From contig NZ_QOKW01000005.1 in NCBI RefSeq assembly GCF_008365375.1, positions 248,001 to 312,000 of the forward strand: 64,000 nt of DNA, written 5' to 3'. The translations under genes were made by a program, and so were the position numbers. Source of the DNA: Roseomonas genomospecies 6. GTDB lineage: Bacteria > Pseudomonadota > Alphaproteobacteria > Azospirillales > Azospirillaceae. Below the pieces are notes generated by a model. The model had not been told where the DNA came from. It worked only from the letters and a program-made list of their open reading frames with translations, and searched no databases. Below, in pieces: positions 56,491-64,000 of the stretch. Within the stretch, counting starts at the first letter, position 1. Each line of letters starts with the position of its first letter.

Positions 56491-57122
56491 GGTGTCGTCT
56501 TTCTCCTGGGCGTCTTCGTCTCTCTGGCCTGCTCCTGCAAGGCCACGTAATGGTGCCAGACGAGCTGCGCGGCGAGGCTGCGGTGCGGGCGCCAGGGTTC
56601 GGCGACGGCCATGAGCTGCGCCTGGGTCGGCTTCTCCGGCCAGCCCTTCAGCCGCTGCACGCCCAGTTGGATGGCAAGGTCGCCCACCGGCCAGATGTCC
56701 GGCCGCCCGAGCGCCATCATCAGGTAGATTTCGGCGGTCCAGCGCCCGATGCCCTTCAGCGCGATCAGGGCCGCGATGGCCTCCTCGTCGTCCATCCGGT
56801 GAATGGCGTCGAAGTCCAGCCGCCCGTCCGCGACGGTCTGGGCCAGCCCGCGGGCGTAGCCGATCTTCTGGCGCGACAGGCCGCAGGCGCGCAGGTCGTC
56901 GTCCGGCAGGGCCAGGATGGCGTCGGGATTCACCACCCCCACCATGGCCTGGAGCTTCGCCCACAGCGCCGCGGCGACCTTGGTGGACAACTGCTGTTCG
57001 ATGATCAGGCAGAGCAGGCCGGAAAAGCCGTCCGGGCGGCGGAAGTCGCGCACCGTCGGACCGCCGACGCGCAGGGACTCGGCGAAGATGGGATCGAGCG
57101 CGGAGAGATGGTCGATGGACAT
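56487..57122 (-). CDS. DNA-3-methyladenine glycosylase, AlkA/MagIII-like HhH-GPD
   Basis: Base-excision repair enzyme of 211 residues. SGLLCLIIEQQLSTKVAAAL near 33, the helix-hairpin-helix LIALKGIGRWTAEIYLMMAL near 118 and the catalytic Asp in IWPVGDLAIQLGVQR near 143. It lacks the N-terminal domain of E. coli AlkA. Coupled to the MOSC gene by GTGA overlap. Confidence 0.92.
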   Translation of the reverse strand: MSIDHLSALDPIFAESLRVGGPTVRDFRRPDGFSGLLCLIIEQQLSTKVAAALWAKLQAMVGVVNPDAILALPDDDLRACGLSRQKIGYARGLAQTVADGRLDFDAIHRMDDEEAIAALIALKGIGRWTAEIYLMMALGRPDIWPVGDLAIQLGVQRLKGWPEKPTQAQLMAVAEPWRPHRSLAAQLVWHHYVALQEQARETKTPRRKTTP

Positions 57123-57131
57123 GGTGGAACG

Positions 57132-57170
57132 AAAATGGGGGATGCGCGGCGGTTGCGCATCCCCCATTTT
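57132..57170. terminator. Bidirectional hairpin terminator after purS
   Basis: Perfect 16-bp stem AAAATGGGGGATGCGC with its complement and a 7-base loop; T-runs on both strands. It ends the purC-purS transcript before the glycosylase gene. Confidence 0.88.
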
Positions 57171-57199
57171 CCGACAGGCAGGATTGAGCGGAGGAAGCC

Positions 57200-57442
57200 T
57201 CAGGCCACCAGCTCGATCGCGTAGTCTTCGATCACGGTGTTGGCCAGCAGCTTGGTGCACATGGCCTCGACCTCCTTGCGGGCGGCGGCCTCGTCGCTGC
57301 TCTTGAGCTGAAGCTCGATGACCTTGCCGGCGCGGACGTCCTCGACGCCGTCGAAGCCCAGCGTGTGCAGCGCGTGCGCGATGGCCTTGCCCTGGGGGTC
57401 GAGAACGCCGCGCTTGAGGGTGACGTGAACCTTCGCCTTCAT
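57200..57442 (-). CDS. purS: Phosphoribosylformylglycinamidine synthase subunit PurS
   Basis: 80-residue bridging subunit of the PurLQS complex. MKAKVHVTLKRGVLDPQGKA then ALHTLGFDGVEDVRAGKVIE is the family signature, and it ends LLANTVIEDYAIELV. It follows purC by 62 bases. Here it is cut off from purQ and purL by about 3.7 kb of unrelated genes. Confidence 0.96.
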   Translation of the reverse strand: MKAKVHVTLKRGVLDPQGKAIAHALHTLGFDGVEDVRAGKVIELQLKSSDEAAARKEVEAMCTKLLANTVIEDYAIELVA

Positions 57443-57504
57443 CGGATGTCCGCTCGTTTGATGGTGCTGATGGGTGGGGGATAAGGGGTTACTGAACCGA
57501 CTTC

Positions 57505-58269
57505 CTATTGGACGGTCTTGGGACCCTTGACGTCCACCGGGCCGCCTTCGGGCAGGATGCCGAGGCGCCGGGCAACCTCCTGGTAGGCTTCCTCGACCTG
57601 GCCGAGGTCCTGGCGGAAGCGGTCCTTGTCCAGCTTCTCGTTGGTCTTGATGTCCCACAGGCGGCAATTGTCGGGGCTGATCTCGTCGGCCAGGACGATG
57701 CGCATCTCCTCGTTCTCCCACAGCCGGCCGAACTCCAGCTTGAAGTCCACCAGCCGCAGGCCGATGCCGAGGAAGAGGCCCGACAGGTAGTCGTTCACGC
57801 GCAAGCTGAGCGCCACCATGTCGTCGAGGTCCTGCGGAGCCGCCCAGCCGAAGGCCGTGATGTGCTCCTCCGTGACCATGGGATTGTTCAGCTCGTCGGA
57901 CTTGTAATAATACTCGATGATCGAGCGCGGCAGCGGAGTCCCCTCCGGGATGCCGAAGCGCTTGGACAGCGAACCGGCGGCGGTGTTGCGCACGACCAGC
58001 TCGATGGGGATGATCTCGACCTCGCGAACCAGTTGCTCGCGCATGTTCAGGCGGCGCACGAAATGCGTCGGCACGCCGATTTCCGACAAACGGCTCATCA
58101 GGTATTCGGAGATGCGGTTGTTCAGCACCCCCTTGCCGGTGATGATGCCCTTCTTCTGGTTGTTGAAGGCGGTCGCGTCGTCCTTGAAGTACTGCACCAG
58201 CGTGCCCGGCTCCGGACCTTCGAACAGGACCTTCGCCTTGCCTTCGTAGATGCGCCGACGTCGTGTCAT
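57505..58269 (-). CDS. purC: SAICAR synthetase
   Basis: Joins aspartate to CAIR in purine synthesis. 254 residues: [20 protein letters not shown] at the start, [20 protein letters not shown] near 23, [19 protein letters not shown] near 90 and [10 protein letters not shown], then [14 protein letters not shown], near 175-200. The ATG at 58269 is the family start; the frame is open further upstream without similarity. Confidence 0.97.
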   Translation of the reverse strand: MTRRRRIYEGKAKVLFEGPEPGTLVQYFKDDATAFNNQKKGIITGKGVLNNRISEYLMSRLSEIGVPTHFVRRLNMREQLVREVEIIPIELVVRNTAAGSLSKRFGIPEGTPLPRSIIEYYYKSDELNNPMVTEEHITAFGWAAPQDLDDMVALSLRVNDYLSGLFLGIGLRLVDFKLEFGRLWENEEMRIVLADEISPDNCRLWDIKTNEKLDKDRFRQDLGQVEEAYQEVARRLGILPEGGPVDVKGPKTVQ

Positions 58270-58410
58270 GAGAGATCGTCCAAAAACGTGTAGCCTGGGC
58301 CGGCGGGTGACCGGTCCAGGGGATATGCACGAGTGATATAGCAAGCTGGCCCTGGGAACACAATGCGCGGGGCCGGCCATGCACTCACAGCCTCGGCCTC
58401 GGCCACAGCC

Positions 58411-59187
58411 TCAGCCCAACGCGACCGGTTCCCACGGCGTCTCGTGGGGGCGGCCCGCGGCGAAGTGCCAGACGGGGTCCAGATCCGGCCTTTCCACGGC
58501 GGGCAGGGCGATCAGCGCGCTGGACACCGTGCCGAATCCGGTCGGCAGCAGGAAGTTCATCGCCCCGCGCTCCCCCCGCCCGCCGTCCCAGATTCGGCTC
58601 GCCAGCAGGTCCGGCCAGCCGCCCCACGGGCTTCCGGCTCCGCCGTTCTCAGGATCGGGCGGCGCGGCGTGGCGGAAGAGGGGGAGATACTGGGCCTGCC
58701 GGGGGTCCTCCTCCACATCGTCCAGATCGCTGGCGGTGATCATGTGCACGCCGGCGGGAATCTCGATCACCTCCGGACGGTTGCGCGGGGAGGGGCCGCG
58801 GTGCACCAGCAGCCGGGCGTCGCGGTTGTCGGCGATCAGCAGGTTGAAGGGGCGGTAGGCCCGCGTGTCGAGCTGCGCCATGGCCAGGGCCGCCTCCGCC
58901 GCGTCGGCGAAATCCAGCGCGTCGAGCACCAGTTCGCCGCGCGACCGCTTGCCGGCCTCCGGCCCCAGCGTGCCCATGCGGTTCAGGACGGCGGCGACCA
59001 CGCCTTCGTCGTTCATCCCCAGCCAGGAGCCGCCGGCCAGCTCGTCCAGCCCGGCGACCACGTTGGGACGGTCGGGCCAGTGGCGCGCCGGAGCCTTCCA
59101 GGGGCGCCCGGCCATCTCGTCGCGGTTGGCGCCCAGGATCAGGGGCCATGTTGCGTCCGGTCGTCGCAGGAGGATCACGCTGCACAT
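58411..59187 (-). CDS. NRDE/TANGO2-family protein
   Basis: 258 residues. It begins MCSVILL and contains ILGANRDEMAGRPWKAPARH near 17 (the NRDE motif). GGSWLGMNDEGVVAAVLNR near 52 is also typical, and Cys2 would be the N-terminal nucleophile of this Ntn-like fold. Eukaryotic TANGO2 is linked to heme and lipid handling; the bacterial role is unsettled. It lies between purC and the divergent zeta-subunit gene. Confidence 0.9.
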   Translation of the reverse strand: MCSVILLRRPDATWPLILGANRDEMAGRPWKAPARHWPDRPNVVAGLDELAGGSWLGMNDEGVVAAVLNRMGTLGPEAGKRSRGELVLDALDFADAAEAALAMAQLDTRAYRPFNLLIADNRDARLLVHRGPSPRNRPEVIEIPAGVHMITASDLDDVEEDPRQAQYLPLFRHAAPPDPENGGAGSPWGGWPDLLASRIWDGGRGERGAMNFLLPTGFGTVSSALIALPAVERPDLDPVWHFAAGRPHETPWEPVALG

Positions 59188-59339
59188 GGGGAATCTTGCC
59201 TTCCGCTTCCCTCTTGGGTATGTCGCCGCACGCCGGATTCGCCGATTGGCCGGAGGGTGGGGGCGATGACGACGCCCGTTCCACCGGCTATATAGTCTTG
59301 TATCTGGGAGCGCAAAACCATTCCAAGGAGCCGGGTCCC

Positions 59340-59660
59340 ATGACGACCTTCGACGAGCGCGAGAGGGCCTTCGAGAACAAGTTCCAGCACGACCAGGACC
59401 TGCTCTTCAGGATTCGCGCACGCCGCGACCGGCTGGCGGGGCTGTGGGCCGCGGGTCTGCTGGGCCTGACCGGGGGCGAGGCCGACGCCTATGTCCGCCA
59501 GATCATCGACGCCGACATTTCGGCCACCGGTCCGCACGACATCCGCGACCGGCTGGCCGCCGACCTGCATGCCAAGGGCGTGGACATTTCCGACCACCGG
59601 GTGGAGAAGGAACTGGCTCAACTGCTGGAGGTCGCCCGCCGGCAGGTGCATGCGGAGTAA
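59340..59660 (+). CDS. DUF1476 protein, F1FO-ATPase inhibitor subunit zeta-like
   Basis: 106 residues, helical. MTTFDERERAFENKFQHDQD is the DUF1476 start, then RRDRLAGLWAAGLLGLTGGE and a C-terminal VEKELAQLLEVARRQ helix. In Paracoccus denitrificans this family is the zeta subunit, whose N-terminus inhibits ATP hydrolysis by the F1FO-ATPase. It stands alone, divergent from the NRDE gene. Whether it inhibits the ATPase in this organism is not shown. Confidence 0.88.
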   Translation: MTTFDERERAFENKFQHDQDLLFRIRARRDRLAGLWAAGLLGLTGGEADAYVRQIIDADISATGPHDIRDRLAADLHAKGVDISDHRVEKELAQLLEVARRQVHAE

Positions 59661-59682
59661 GGTTGTCGCGTGGGAAGGGTAT

Positions 59683-59793
59683 TGCCCCCTCCCTGACCCT
59701 CCCCCGCTTCGCAGGGGAGGGAACTAATCCCTCCCTTGCCTAAGGCGGGGGAGGGTCAGGGACCCGCGGCGAAGCCGTGGGAAGGGTGGGGGC
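59683..59793. repeat. GC-rich palindromic intergenic repeat, copy 4 (extended)
   Basis: Between convergent zeta-subunit and purB genes. The first 80 bases are almost the same as the 2.5 kb copy (CCCCCTCCCTGACCCTCCCC, GCTTCGCAGGGGAGGGA, GGCGGGGGAGGGTC). An added GACCCGCGGCGAAGCCGTGG hairpin and GGGAAGGGTGGGGGCT follow. Confidence 0.75.
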
Positions 59794-59821
59794 TCCGAGG
59801 ATCAGCGAAGCCCCCAATCCC

Positions 59822-61117
59822 TCACTCCCCGAACACGCGCTTGAACACCGTGTCGACGTGCTTCGTGTGGTAGGTCATGTCGAACATCGGGGCCAGCGTC
59901 TCGCGGGAGATGTGCTTCGCCACGTCGGCGTCGGACGACAGCAGGTCGAGGAAGTTGCCGCCGTTCTCCCACACCTGCATGGCGTTGCGCTGCACCGCCT
60001 TGTAGCTGTCCTCGCGGCTCATCCCGGCCTGGGTCAGGGCCAGCAGGACGCGCTGCGAGAAGACCAGGCCGCCCAGGTCGTCCAGGTTCTTCTGCATGCG
60101 CTCCGGATAGACAACCAGCTTGTCCATCATGCCGGTCAGGCGGCCCAGCGCGAAGTCCAGCGTCACCGTGGCGTCGGGGCCGAACATGCGCTCGACCGAG
60201 CTGTGGGAGATGTCGCGCTCGTGCCACAGGGCGACGTTCTCCAGCGCCGGGACGACGGCGGCCCGCACGATGCGCGCCAGACCGGTCAGGTTCTCCGACA
60301 GCACCGGGTTGCGCTTGTGCGGCATGGCCGAGGAGCCCTTCTGGCCCGGATGGAAATACTCCTCCGCCTCGCGCACCTCGGTGCGCTGGAGGTGGCGGAT
60401 CTCCACGGCCAGATTCTCGATGGAGGACGCGATGACGCCCAGCACCGAGAAATAGAAGGCGTGACGGTCGCGCGGGATGACCTGGGTGGACACCGGCTCC
60501 GGCGTCAGCCCCATCTTGGCGGCGACGTGCTGCTCCACCCGCGGGTCGATGTTGGCGAAGGTGCCGACCGCGCCCGAGATGGCGCAGGTGGCGATGTCGG
60601 CGCGCGCCTGGACCAGACGCTCCCGCCCGCGGGCGAAGGCGGCGTAATGGCCGGCCAGCTTCAGGCCGAAGGTCGTCGGCTCGGCGTGGATGCCGTGGCT
60701 GCGCCCGATGGTGACGGTGTCCTTGTGCTCGTAGGCGCGGCGCTTCAGCACGGCCAGCAGCTTGTCCAGATCGTCCAGCAGCAGGTCGGCGGCCTGGGTC
60801 ATCTGCACGGCGAGGCAGGTGTCCAGAACGTCCGACGAGGTCATGCCCTGGTGGACGAAGCGCGCCTCCGGCCCGACATGCTCGGCGAGGTTGGTCAGGA
60901 AGGCGATGACGTCGTGGCGGGTCTCCCGCTCGATCTCGTCGATGCGGTCGATCTCCCACTTGCCGCGCTCCCACACGGCGGCGGCGGCCTCCTTCGGGAT
61001 GACGCCCAGCTCCGCCTGCGCGTCGCAGGCGTGCGCCTCGATCTCGAACCAGATGCGGAACCGGTTTTCCGGCTCCCAGATGCGGGCCATTTCGGGGCGG
61101 GTGTAGCGGGGGATCAT
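59822..61117 (-). CDS. purB: Adenylosuccinate lyase
   Basis: Removes fumarate from SAICAR and from adenylosuccinate. 431 residues: MIPRYTRPEMARIWEPENRF at the start, HDVIAFLTNLAEHVGPEARF near 88, FVHQGMTSSDVLDTCLAVQM near 107, RSHGIHAEPTTFGLKL near 155 and the fumarase-family signature GSSAMPHKRNPVLSENLTGL near 280 (catalytic Ser). Its first four codons and leader form one arm of the 124-bp inverted repeat that flanks the adjacent integrase, so its promoter context may have been altered. Confidence 0.97.
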   Translation of the reverse strand: MIPRYTRPEMARIWEPENRFRIWFEIEAHACDAQAELGVIPKEAAAAVWERGKWEIDRIDEIERETRHDVIAFLTNLAEHVGPEARFVHQGMTSSDVLDTCLAVQMTQAADLLLDDLDKLLAVLKRRAYEHKDTVTIGRSHGIHAEPTTFGLKLAGHYAAFARGRERLVQARADIATCAISGAVGTFANIDPRVEQHVAAKMGLTPEPVSTQVIPRDRHAFYFSVLGVIASSIENLAVEIRHLQRTEVREAEEYFHPGQKGSSAMPHKRNPVLSENLTGLARIVRAAVVPALENVALWHERDISHSSVERMFGPDATVTLDFALGRLTGMMDKLVVYPERMQKNLDDLGGLVFSQRVLLALTQAGMSREDSYKAVQRNAMQVWENGGNFLDLLSSDADVAKHISRETLAPMFDMTYHTKHVDTVFKRVFGE

Positions 61118-61230
61118 TATTCTTCTCCTGGTTGCGGCGCGCCGTAGATACCAAGGTCGCGAGAAAGCCTTGGAATTCTAATGGCTTGGCGGTGTCGCGA
61201 TGACGGTTTCAAGACGGTTCGGGAGGACGG
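61107..61230. repeat. 124-bp inverted repeat, left arm (purB leader)
   Basis: Every base from 61107 to 61230 is the reverse complement of 62773 to 62650. The arm covers the first four purB codons, its ribosome site (GGAGAAGAAT) and about 113 bases upstream. It contains a short hairpin CCAAGG/CCTTGG. Matching stops sharply at both ends. Confidence 0.95.
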
Positions 61231-61426
61231 TCGGTGATGGCTATTTGGTGGCTCTTCCACATCGCGACGGCATGCTTCCTCCGCGTAAGGATGCGCCATC
61301 CTCAACCCCGCTTTAAGGCGTTGATCTAGCGCGTCTTTTTCGCGTTGGCCTTGCACAGTGCCGCCTACCGTAATTTTTACCAGTGATCTCAAGAGCTTAA
61401 CGGGTAATTTCGGGGAAGGAATCGTG

Positions 61427-62671
61427 ATGGCTCCTCCAGTGAGGCGCAAAATCAGACTGACCGATGCTGCTGTCAAGAAACTTCCCATCGGTCGGTCCTG
61501 GGATACGGAGATCGGAGGATTCGGGGTCAAGGTCTATGCGTCGGGTAAGGCGCAATTCATCCTTCGCTATCGCGGTCAACAGAAGCAGCAGCGGGAATTC
61601 AGGCTTGGGCAGGTCGGCGTGATTGGGGCCGATGAAGCTCGTAGCAAGGCGAAGATCTTGGTGGGCAAAATCATGGAAGGCTCTGATCCAGCATGGGACC
61701 GCAAAGTCGGATTGGCCTCAGCGCGAACCTTCAATGAGGTGATCGACAGGTATCTTGAATGGGCGGACGGGCACCACAAGGAAACCTCCTTGGCAGAAGT
61801 TCGTCGCTATTGTCGCCTGCATATCCGCCCACGGTTCGGCGAGTTCCCGGTTACGAGCATGAGTCGGGGAATGGTCCAGCAGGCTTACGACAAGATGCGA
61901 CAGGGACCGCATTTCCGCGCAAAGATGATTGCATGGGCGCGCTCGATTTGGACCTGGGGCGAGAAGCGTGAACTTGTCGGTGACGCTCGTAACCCATTTG
62001 TGATCGACGTCGGTGTTTCCAAACCACGACGGTCAAGGGTGTTGACCGCAGAAGAATACGAGCGTCTATGGGCAGCTATCGAAAAGCACCGCTACCGTGG
62101 AGCCATGAAGAACGTGTCGCTTTGGGCGATTGAGTTCATGATGCTTTCACCGCTTAGGAAAACCGAGGTCTTTCGTCTGCGCTGGGAAAACGTGGATATC
62201 AATCGTGGCATCATCAGAGTTGTTCAACACAAGACGGATCAGAAGGACGGGGCGCTTGAGGTTCACATCAGCGCACCGCTGAAGCGGCTGCTGAAGAGGA
62301 TGCCCAGGTCATGCGAATGGTTGTTTCCAACGCCGGATTCGGCGACGGGACACATCATGAGCCTGGATCGTGCTTGGTCGCAGATCAGAAAGGATGCAGG
62401 GTTGTTGAGTGATGATCGTGTCACACTTCATGATCTGCGTCGAAGTTGGAATAGCGTGGGCGCAACGCTGGGGTATGGTCCAAGCGTGATGGGAAAGGTG
62501 ATCGGAAACTCTGCTCGCGTAAACGAGCGCCATTACTGGCATTTGCAGGAGGCCCAACGGCGCGAAGTTACAGGTAACGTTGCGGAAGCCATCGCGGGGT
62601 TTGCAAACCGCAACTGTAGAGGGAATGGAGAGACGAGTTCGTTAGAAGGCCGTCCTCCCGAACCGTCTTGA
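61427..62671 (+). CDS. Tyrosine recombinase (phage/island integrase with DUF4102 arm-binding domain)
   Basis: 414 residues. N-terminal DUF4102 domain ([20 protein letters not shown], then IGGFGVKVYASGKAQFILRY), a core-binding SAM-like domain (about 100-190) and a catalytic domain with Arg in SPLRKTEVFRLRWE near 248, Lys in HKTDQKDGAL, His-x-x-Arg in LHDLRRSW near 350 and the Tyr in RVNERHYWHL near 387. It looks complete. Lower GC and different codon use from neighbours mark it as acquired. A good ribosome site (AAGGA) precedes the ATG at 61427; the last codons and stop lie inside the right repeat. The 196 bases between left repeat and start show no gene. Confidence 0.93.
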   Translation: MAPPVRRKIRLTDAAVKKLPIGRSWDTEIGGFGVKVYASGKAQFILRYRGQQKQQREFRLGQVGVIGADEARSKAKILVGKIMEGSDPAWDRKVGLASARTFNEVIDRYLEWADGHHKETSLAEVRRYCRLHIRPRFGEFPVTSMSRGMVQQAYDKMRQGPHFRAKMIAWARSIWTWGEKRELVGDARNPFVIDVGVSKPRRSRVLTAEEYERLWAAIEKHRYRGAMKNVSLWAIEFMMLSPLRKTEVFRLRWENVDINRGIIRVVQHKTDQKDGALEVHISAPLKRLLKRMPRSCEWLFPTPDSATGHIMSLDRAWSQIRKDAGLLSDDRVTLHDLRRSWNSVGATLGYGPSVMGKVIGNSARVNERHYWHLQEAQRREVTGNVAEAIAGFANRNCRGNGETSSLEGRPPEPS

Positions 62672-62773
62672 AACCGTCATCGCGACACCGCCAAGCCATT
62701 AGAATTCCAAGGCTTTCTCGCGACCTTGGTATCTACGGCGCGCCGCAACCAGGAGAAGAATAATGATCCCCCG
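62650..62773. repeat. 124-bp inverted repeat, right arm
   Basis: Perfect complement of the left arm, carrying a second purB ribosome site and the purB start codons ATGATCCCCCG, after which the sequence departs from purB. It also encodes the last integrase residues, so integrase and repeat evolved or were acquired together. Confidence 0.95.
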
Positions 62774-63024
62774 TCATACCGGTCAAGAGGGGATTCGGCG
62801 TTCATGGTCAGCGCGGTAGCGCGAAGGGCTACACGGCTGGGCCAGCATCCAGCCACCATAGGGGTTGGCTGCCTGCTTCGGTTGGTGGAGCCGAGGAGGG
62901 TCATACATGCCTCATGTTGATCCGGTACGACAAGCCCGCTGGTCAAGTTTGCCTCGAAGCAGAGCCGTTGTGTTGAATCCTGCCGTCGTGGTTGTCGGCA
63001 CGCTCTCATCTGATGCCAAGGGCA
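62774..63024. other. Gene-free stretch between integrase repeat and resolvase, with a strong hairpin at its right edge
   Basis: No supported gene. After the false purB start, the frame closes following 49 non-homologous codons. The right edge bears a perfect 14-bp stem TCTCATCTGATGCC with a 3-base loop (63004-63034), overlapping the resolvase stop codon. It lacks a T-run. Confidence 0.5.
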
Positions 63025-63627
63025 TCAGATGAGAGGCGTCGCGGCGATCTCCTTCTTCACCTTCTGCACCGTGCCGACGCCGCATCCAACGAGCTTCGCG
63101 GTCTTGTGGATGCCATGCCCGGCGTCGAGTTCCCGCCGGATGCGGGCAAGGATGGCATCGCTGGTCTTGGGACGTCCGAGACGCCGCCCTTCGGCGCGGG
63201 CGCGATTGAGGCCCGCCCGGATGCGGTCCTGGATCATGGCGCGCTCGAACTCCGAGAAGATGCCCAGCATCTGGAACATGGCACGCCCCGCAGGGGTGGT
63301 GGTGTCCAGGCCCTGCTGGTGGAGGTAGAGGCCGACGCCGCGCGCGTTGATCTCGCCGAGGAAGGCGACAAGGTCCTGGAGGGAGCGGCCCAGGCGATCC
63401 ACGCTCCACGCGGCGATCAGGTCGAACTCCCGGCGGGCCACGCCTTTCAGGAGGCGGTCGAAGCCGGGGCGCTGATCGCGTCCCTTGGCTCCGCTGATGC
63501 CTTCATCCCGGAACACTTCGACGATGGTCCAGCCGAGGTGCTGGGCGACCTGGGTGAGGTCTCGAAGCTGGTTCTCGACGGTTTGGTTTCGGTCGGTACT
63601 GACTCGGGCGTAGATGGCGACCCTCAT
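63025..63627 (-). CDS. Serine recombinase (resolvase/invertase family)
   Basis: 200 residues. Catalytic serine in MRVAIYARVSTDRNQTVENQ (Ser10), FRDEGISGAKGRDQRPGFDR near 40, AWSVDRLGRSLQDLVAFLGE near 73 and GRAMFQMLGIFSEFERAMIQ near 113, then DRIRAGLNRARAEGRRLGRP. The C-terminal HTH (GIHKTAKLVGCGVGTVQKVK) would bind DNA. Length and motifs fit Tn3-type resolvases and DNA invertases. No transposase is visible beside it. Confidence 0.94.
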   Translation of the reverse strand: MRVAIYARVSTDRNQTVENQLRDLTQVAQHLGWTIVEVFRDEGISGAKGRDQRPGFDRLLKGVARREFDLIAAWSVDRLGRSLQDLVAFLGEINARGVGLYLHQQGLDTTTPAGRAMFQMLGIFSEFERAMIQDRIRAGLNRARAEGRRLGRPKTSDAILARIRRELDAGHGIHKTAKLVGCGVGTVQKVKKEIAATPLI

Positions 63628-63849
63628 GCCGTCCTCCGTGTGATTGCTCCTACCCTATGCGGAGGTCACGCGGCGGCGGTTCGGGCAAGCCCGTCAGGAA
63701 TCATGTGGTTCTTGTACTGGGGGAGAACCGGACAAACGAGCCAGCATCCGTGCGGGTTCCAACCAGCCTCGGATGGTGGGGATTCTTGTACAGCCCTGCG
63801 CGACTTCTCCATCGGCGTTGCGGCTGGTCATACGAGGGCGGGCCGACGC

Positions 63850-63980
63850 TGACCACCTCCAAGCCTCTTGGGCACGCTTCCAAGCAAATGACGCTCCGCT
63901 ACGTACATCTTGCTCTGGATGCTCTGGACGGCGCGATCATGCCGCTCGACACCGGCGCTGCGCCAGCGCCTCACGTGTGA
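63850..63980 (+). pseudogene. C-terminal fragment of a second tyrosine recombinase
   Basis: The reading frame LGHASKQMTLRYVHLALDAL near 63870-63930 carries the typical end of a tyrosine integrase: LGHAS, then the nucleophile Tyr in LRYVHLA. It continues about 20 residues to a TGA stop at 63978. Upstream sequence in this frame is unrelated and the catalytic Arg and HxxR boxes are missing, so it is a stump. Bases 63628-63849 show no other gene. Confidence 0.7.
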
Positions 63981-64000
63981 GCACCGGCGCGTCAAGAGAA

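Noticed and set aside
61107..62773. Reading the two 124-bp copies as ordinary attL and attR
   Set aside because: They are inverted, not direct, and enclose only the integrase gene.
62677..63009. 110-codon minus-strand frame across the right repeat
   Set aside because: No recognised domain and it runs through the repeat arm and gene-free DNA.

Overview
The window is high-GC alphaproteobacterial chromosome, very probably from Azospirillum, and closest to the A. brasilense group. The best species marker is a full-length 545-residue indole-3-pyruvate/phenylpyruvate decarboxylase (ipdC). It is followed by an ElbB-like gene (iaaC) and sits next to gltX and cysS, a gene order I remember for A. brasilense. 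A CowN gene, which protects nitrogenase from carbon monoxide, also points to a diazotroph. The species call is inference from recognised proteins, not from a database search.

Layout. Positions 1-9.7 kb carry a conserved housekeeping block read leftwards: rplU, rpmA, obgE, proB, a HAD phosphatase, then proA, nadD, rsfS, rlmH and gpmI (cut by the window start). A diheme cytochrome c and a TauE-type permease on the other strand interrupt it. A tRNA-Ser(CGA) lies at 9.8 kb. 10-15.6 kb is a leucine/branched-chain-type ABC transporter operon ending in an alpha/beta hydrolase. 15.7-24.5 kb holds an EpmC/YfcM-like HExxH protein, a chemoreceptor, two membrane glycosyltransferases, a beta-lactamase-fold hydrolase and two small proteins of unknown role. 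24.6-29.1 kb has a FAD-Rieske oxidoreductase, nadE and an N-terminal-threonine (Ntn) hydrolase. 29.2-35.6 kb is the auxin locus (iaaC, ipdC) followed by a lipoprotein, gltX and cysS. 35.6-42.9 kb has an acyltransferase, a VUT-family transporter, a histidine kinase/response regulator pair, cimA and trmJ.

42.9-44.5 kb is the most interesting stretch: a PAS-LytTR regulator with the heme-ligand pattern of the CO sensor RcoM, a 70-residue unknown protein, and cowN. This looks like a compact CO-sensing/CO-tolerance cassette. rpsD, a MazEF-type toxin-antitoxin pair, an Old Yellow Enzyme/TetR divergon with two clear operators and rarD follow. 49-61.1 kb is a purine cluster (purB, purC, purS, purQ, purL, plus bolA and grxD) read leftwards. 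It is split by a glycosylase-MOSC pair, an MFS transporter and a LysR gene.

The right end (61.1-64 kb) is accessory. A tyrosine recombinase lies between two perfect 124-bp inverted repeats, one of which is the 5' leader and first codons of purB. A serine recombinase and the C-terminal stump of another tyrosine recombinase follow. Several copies of a GC-rich palindromic intergenic repeat are scattered through the window, along with two longer palindromes built on roughly 9-nt units. Overlapping GTGA or ATGA stop-starts are used repeatedly to couple genes.
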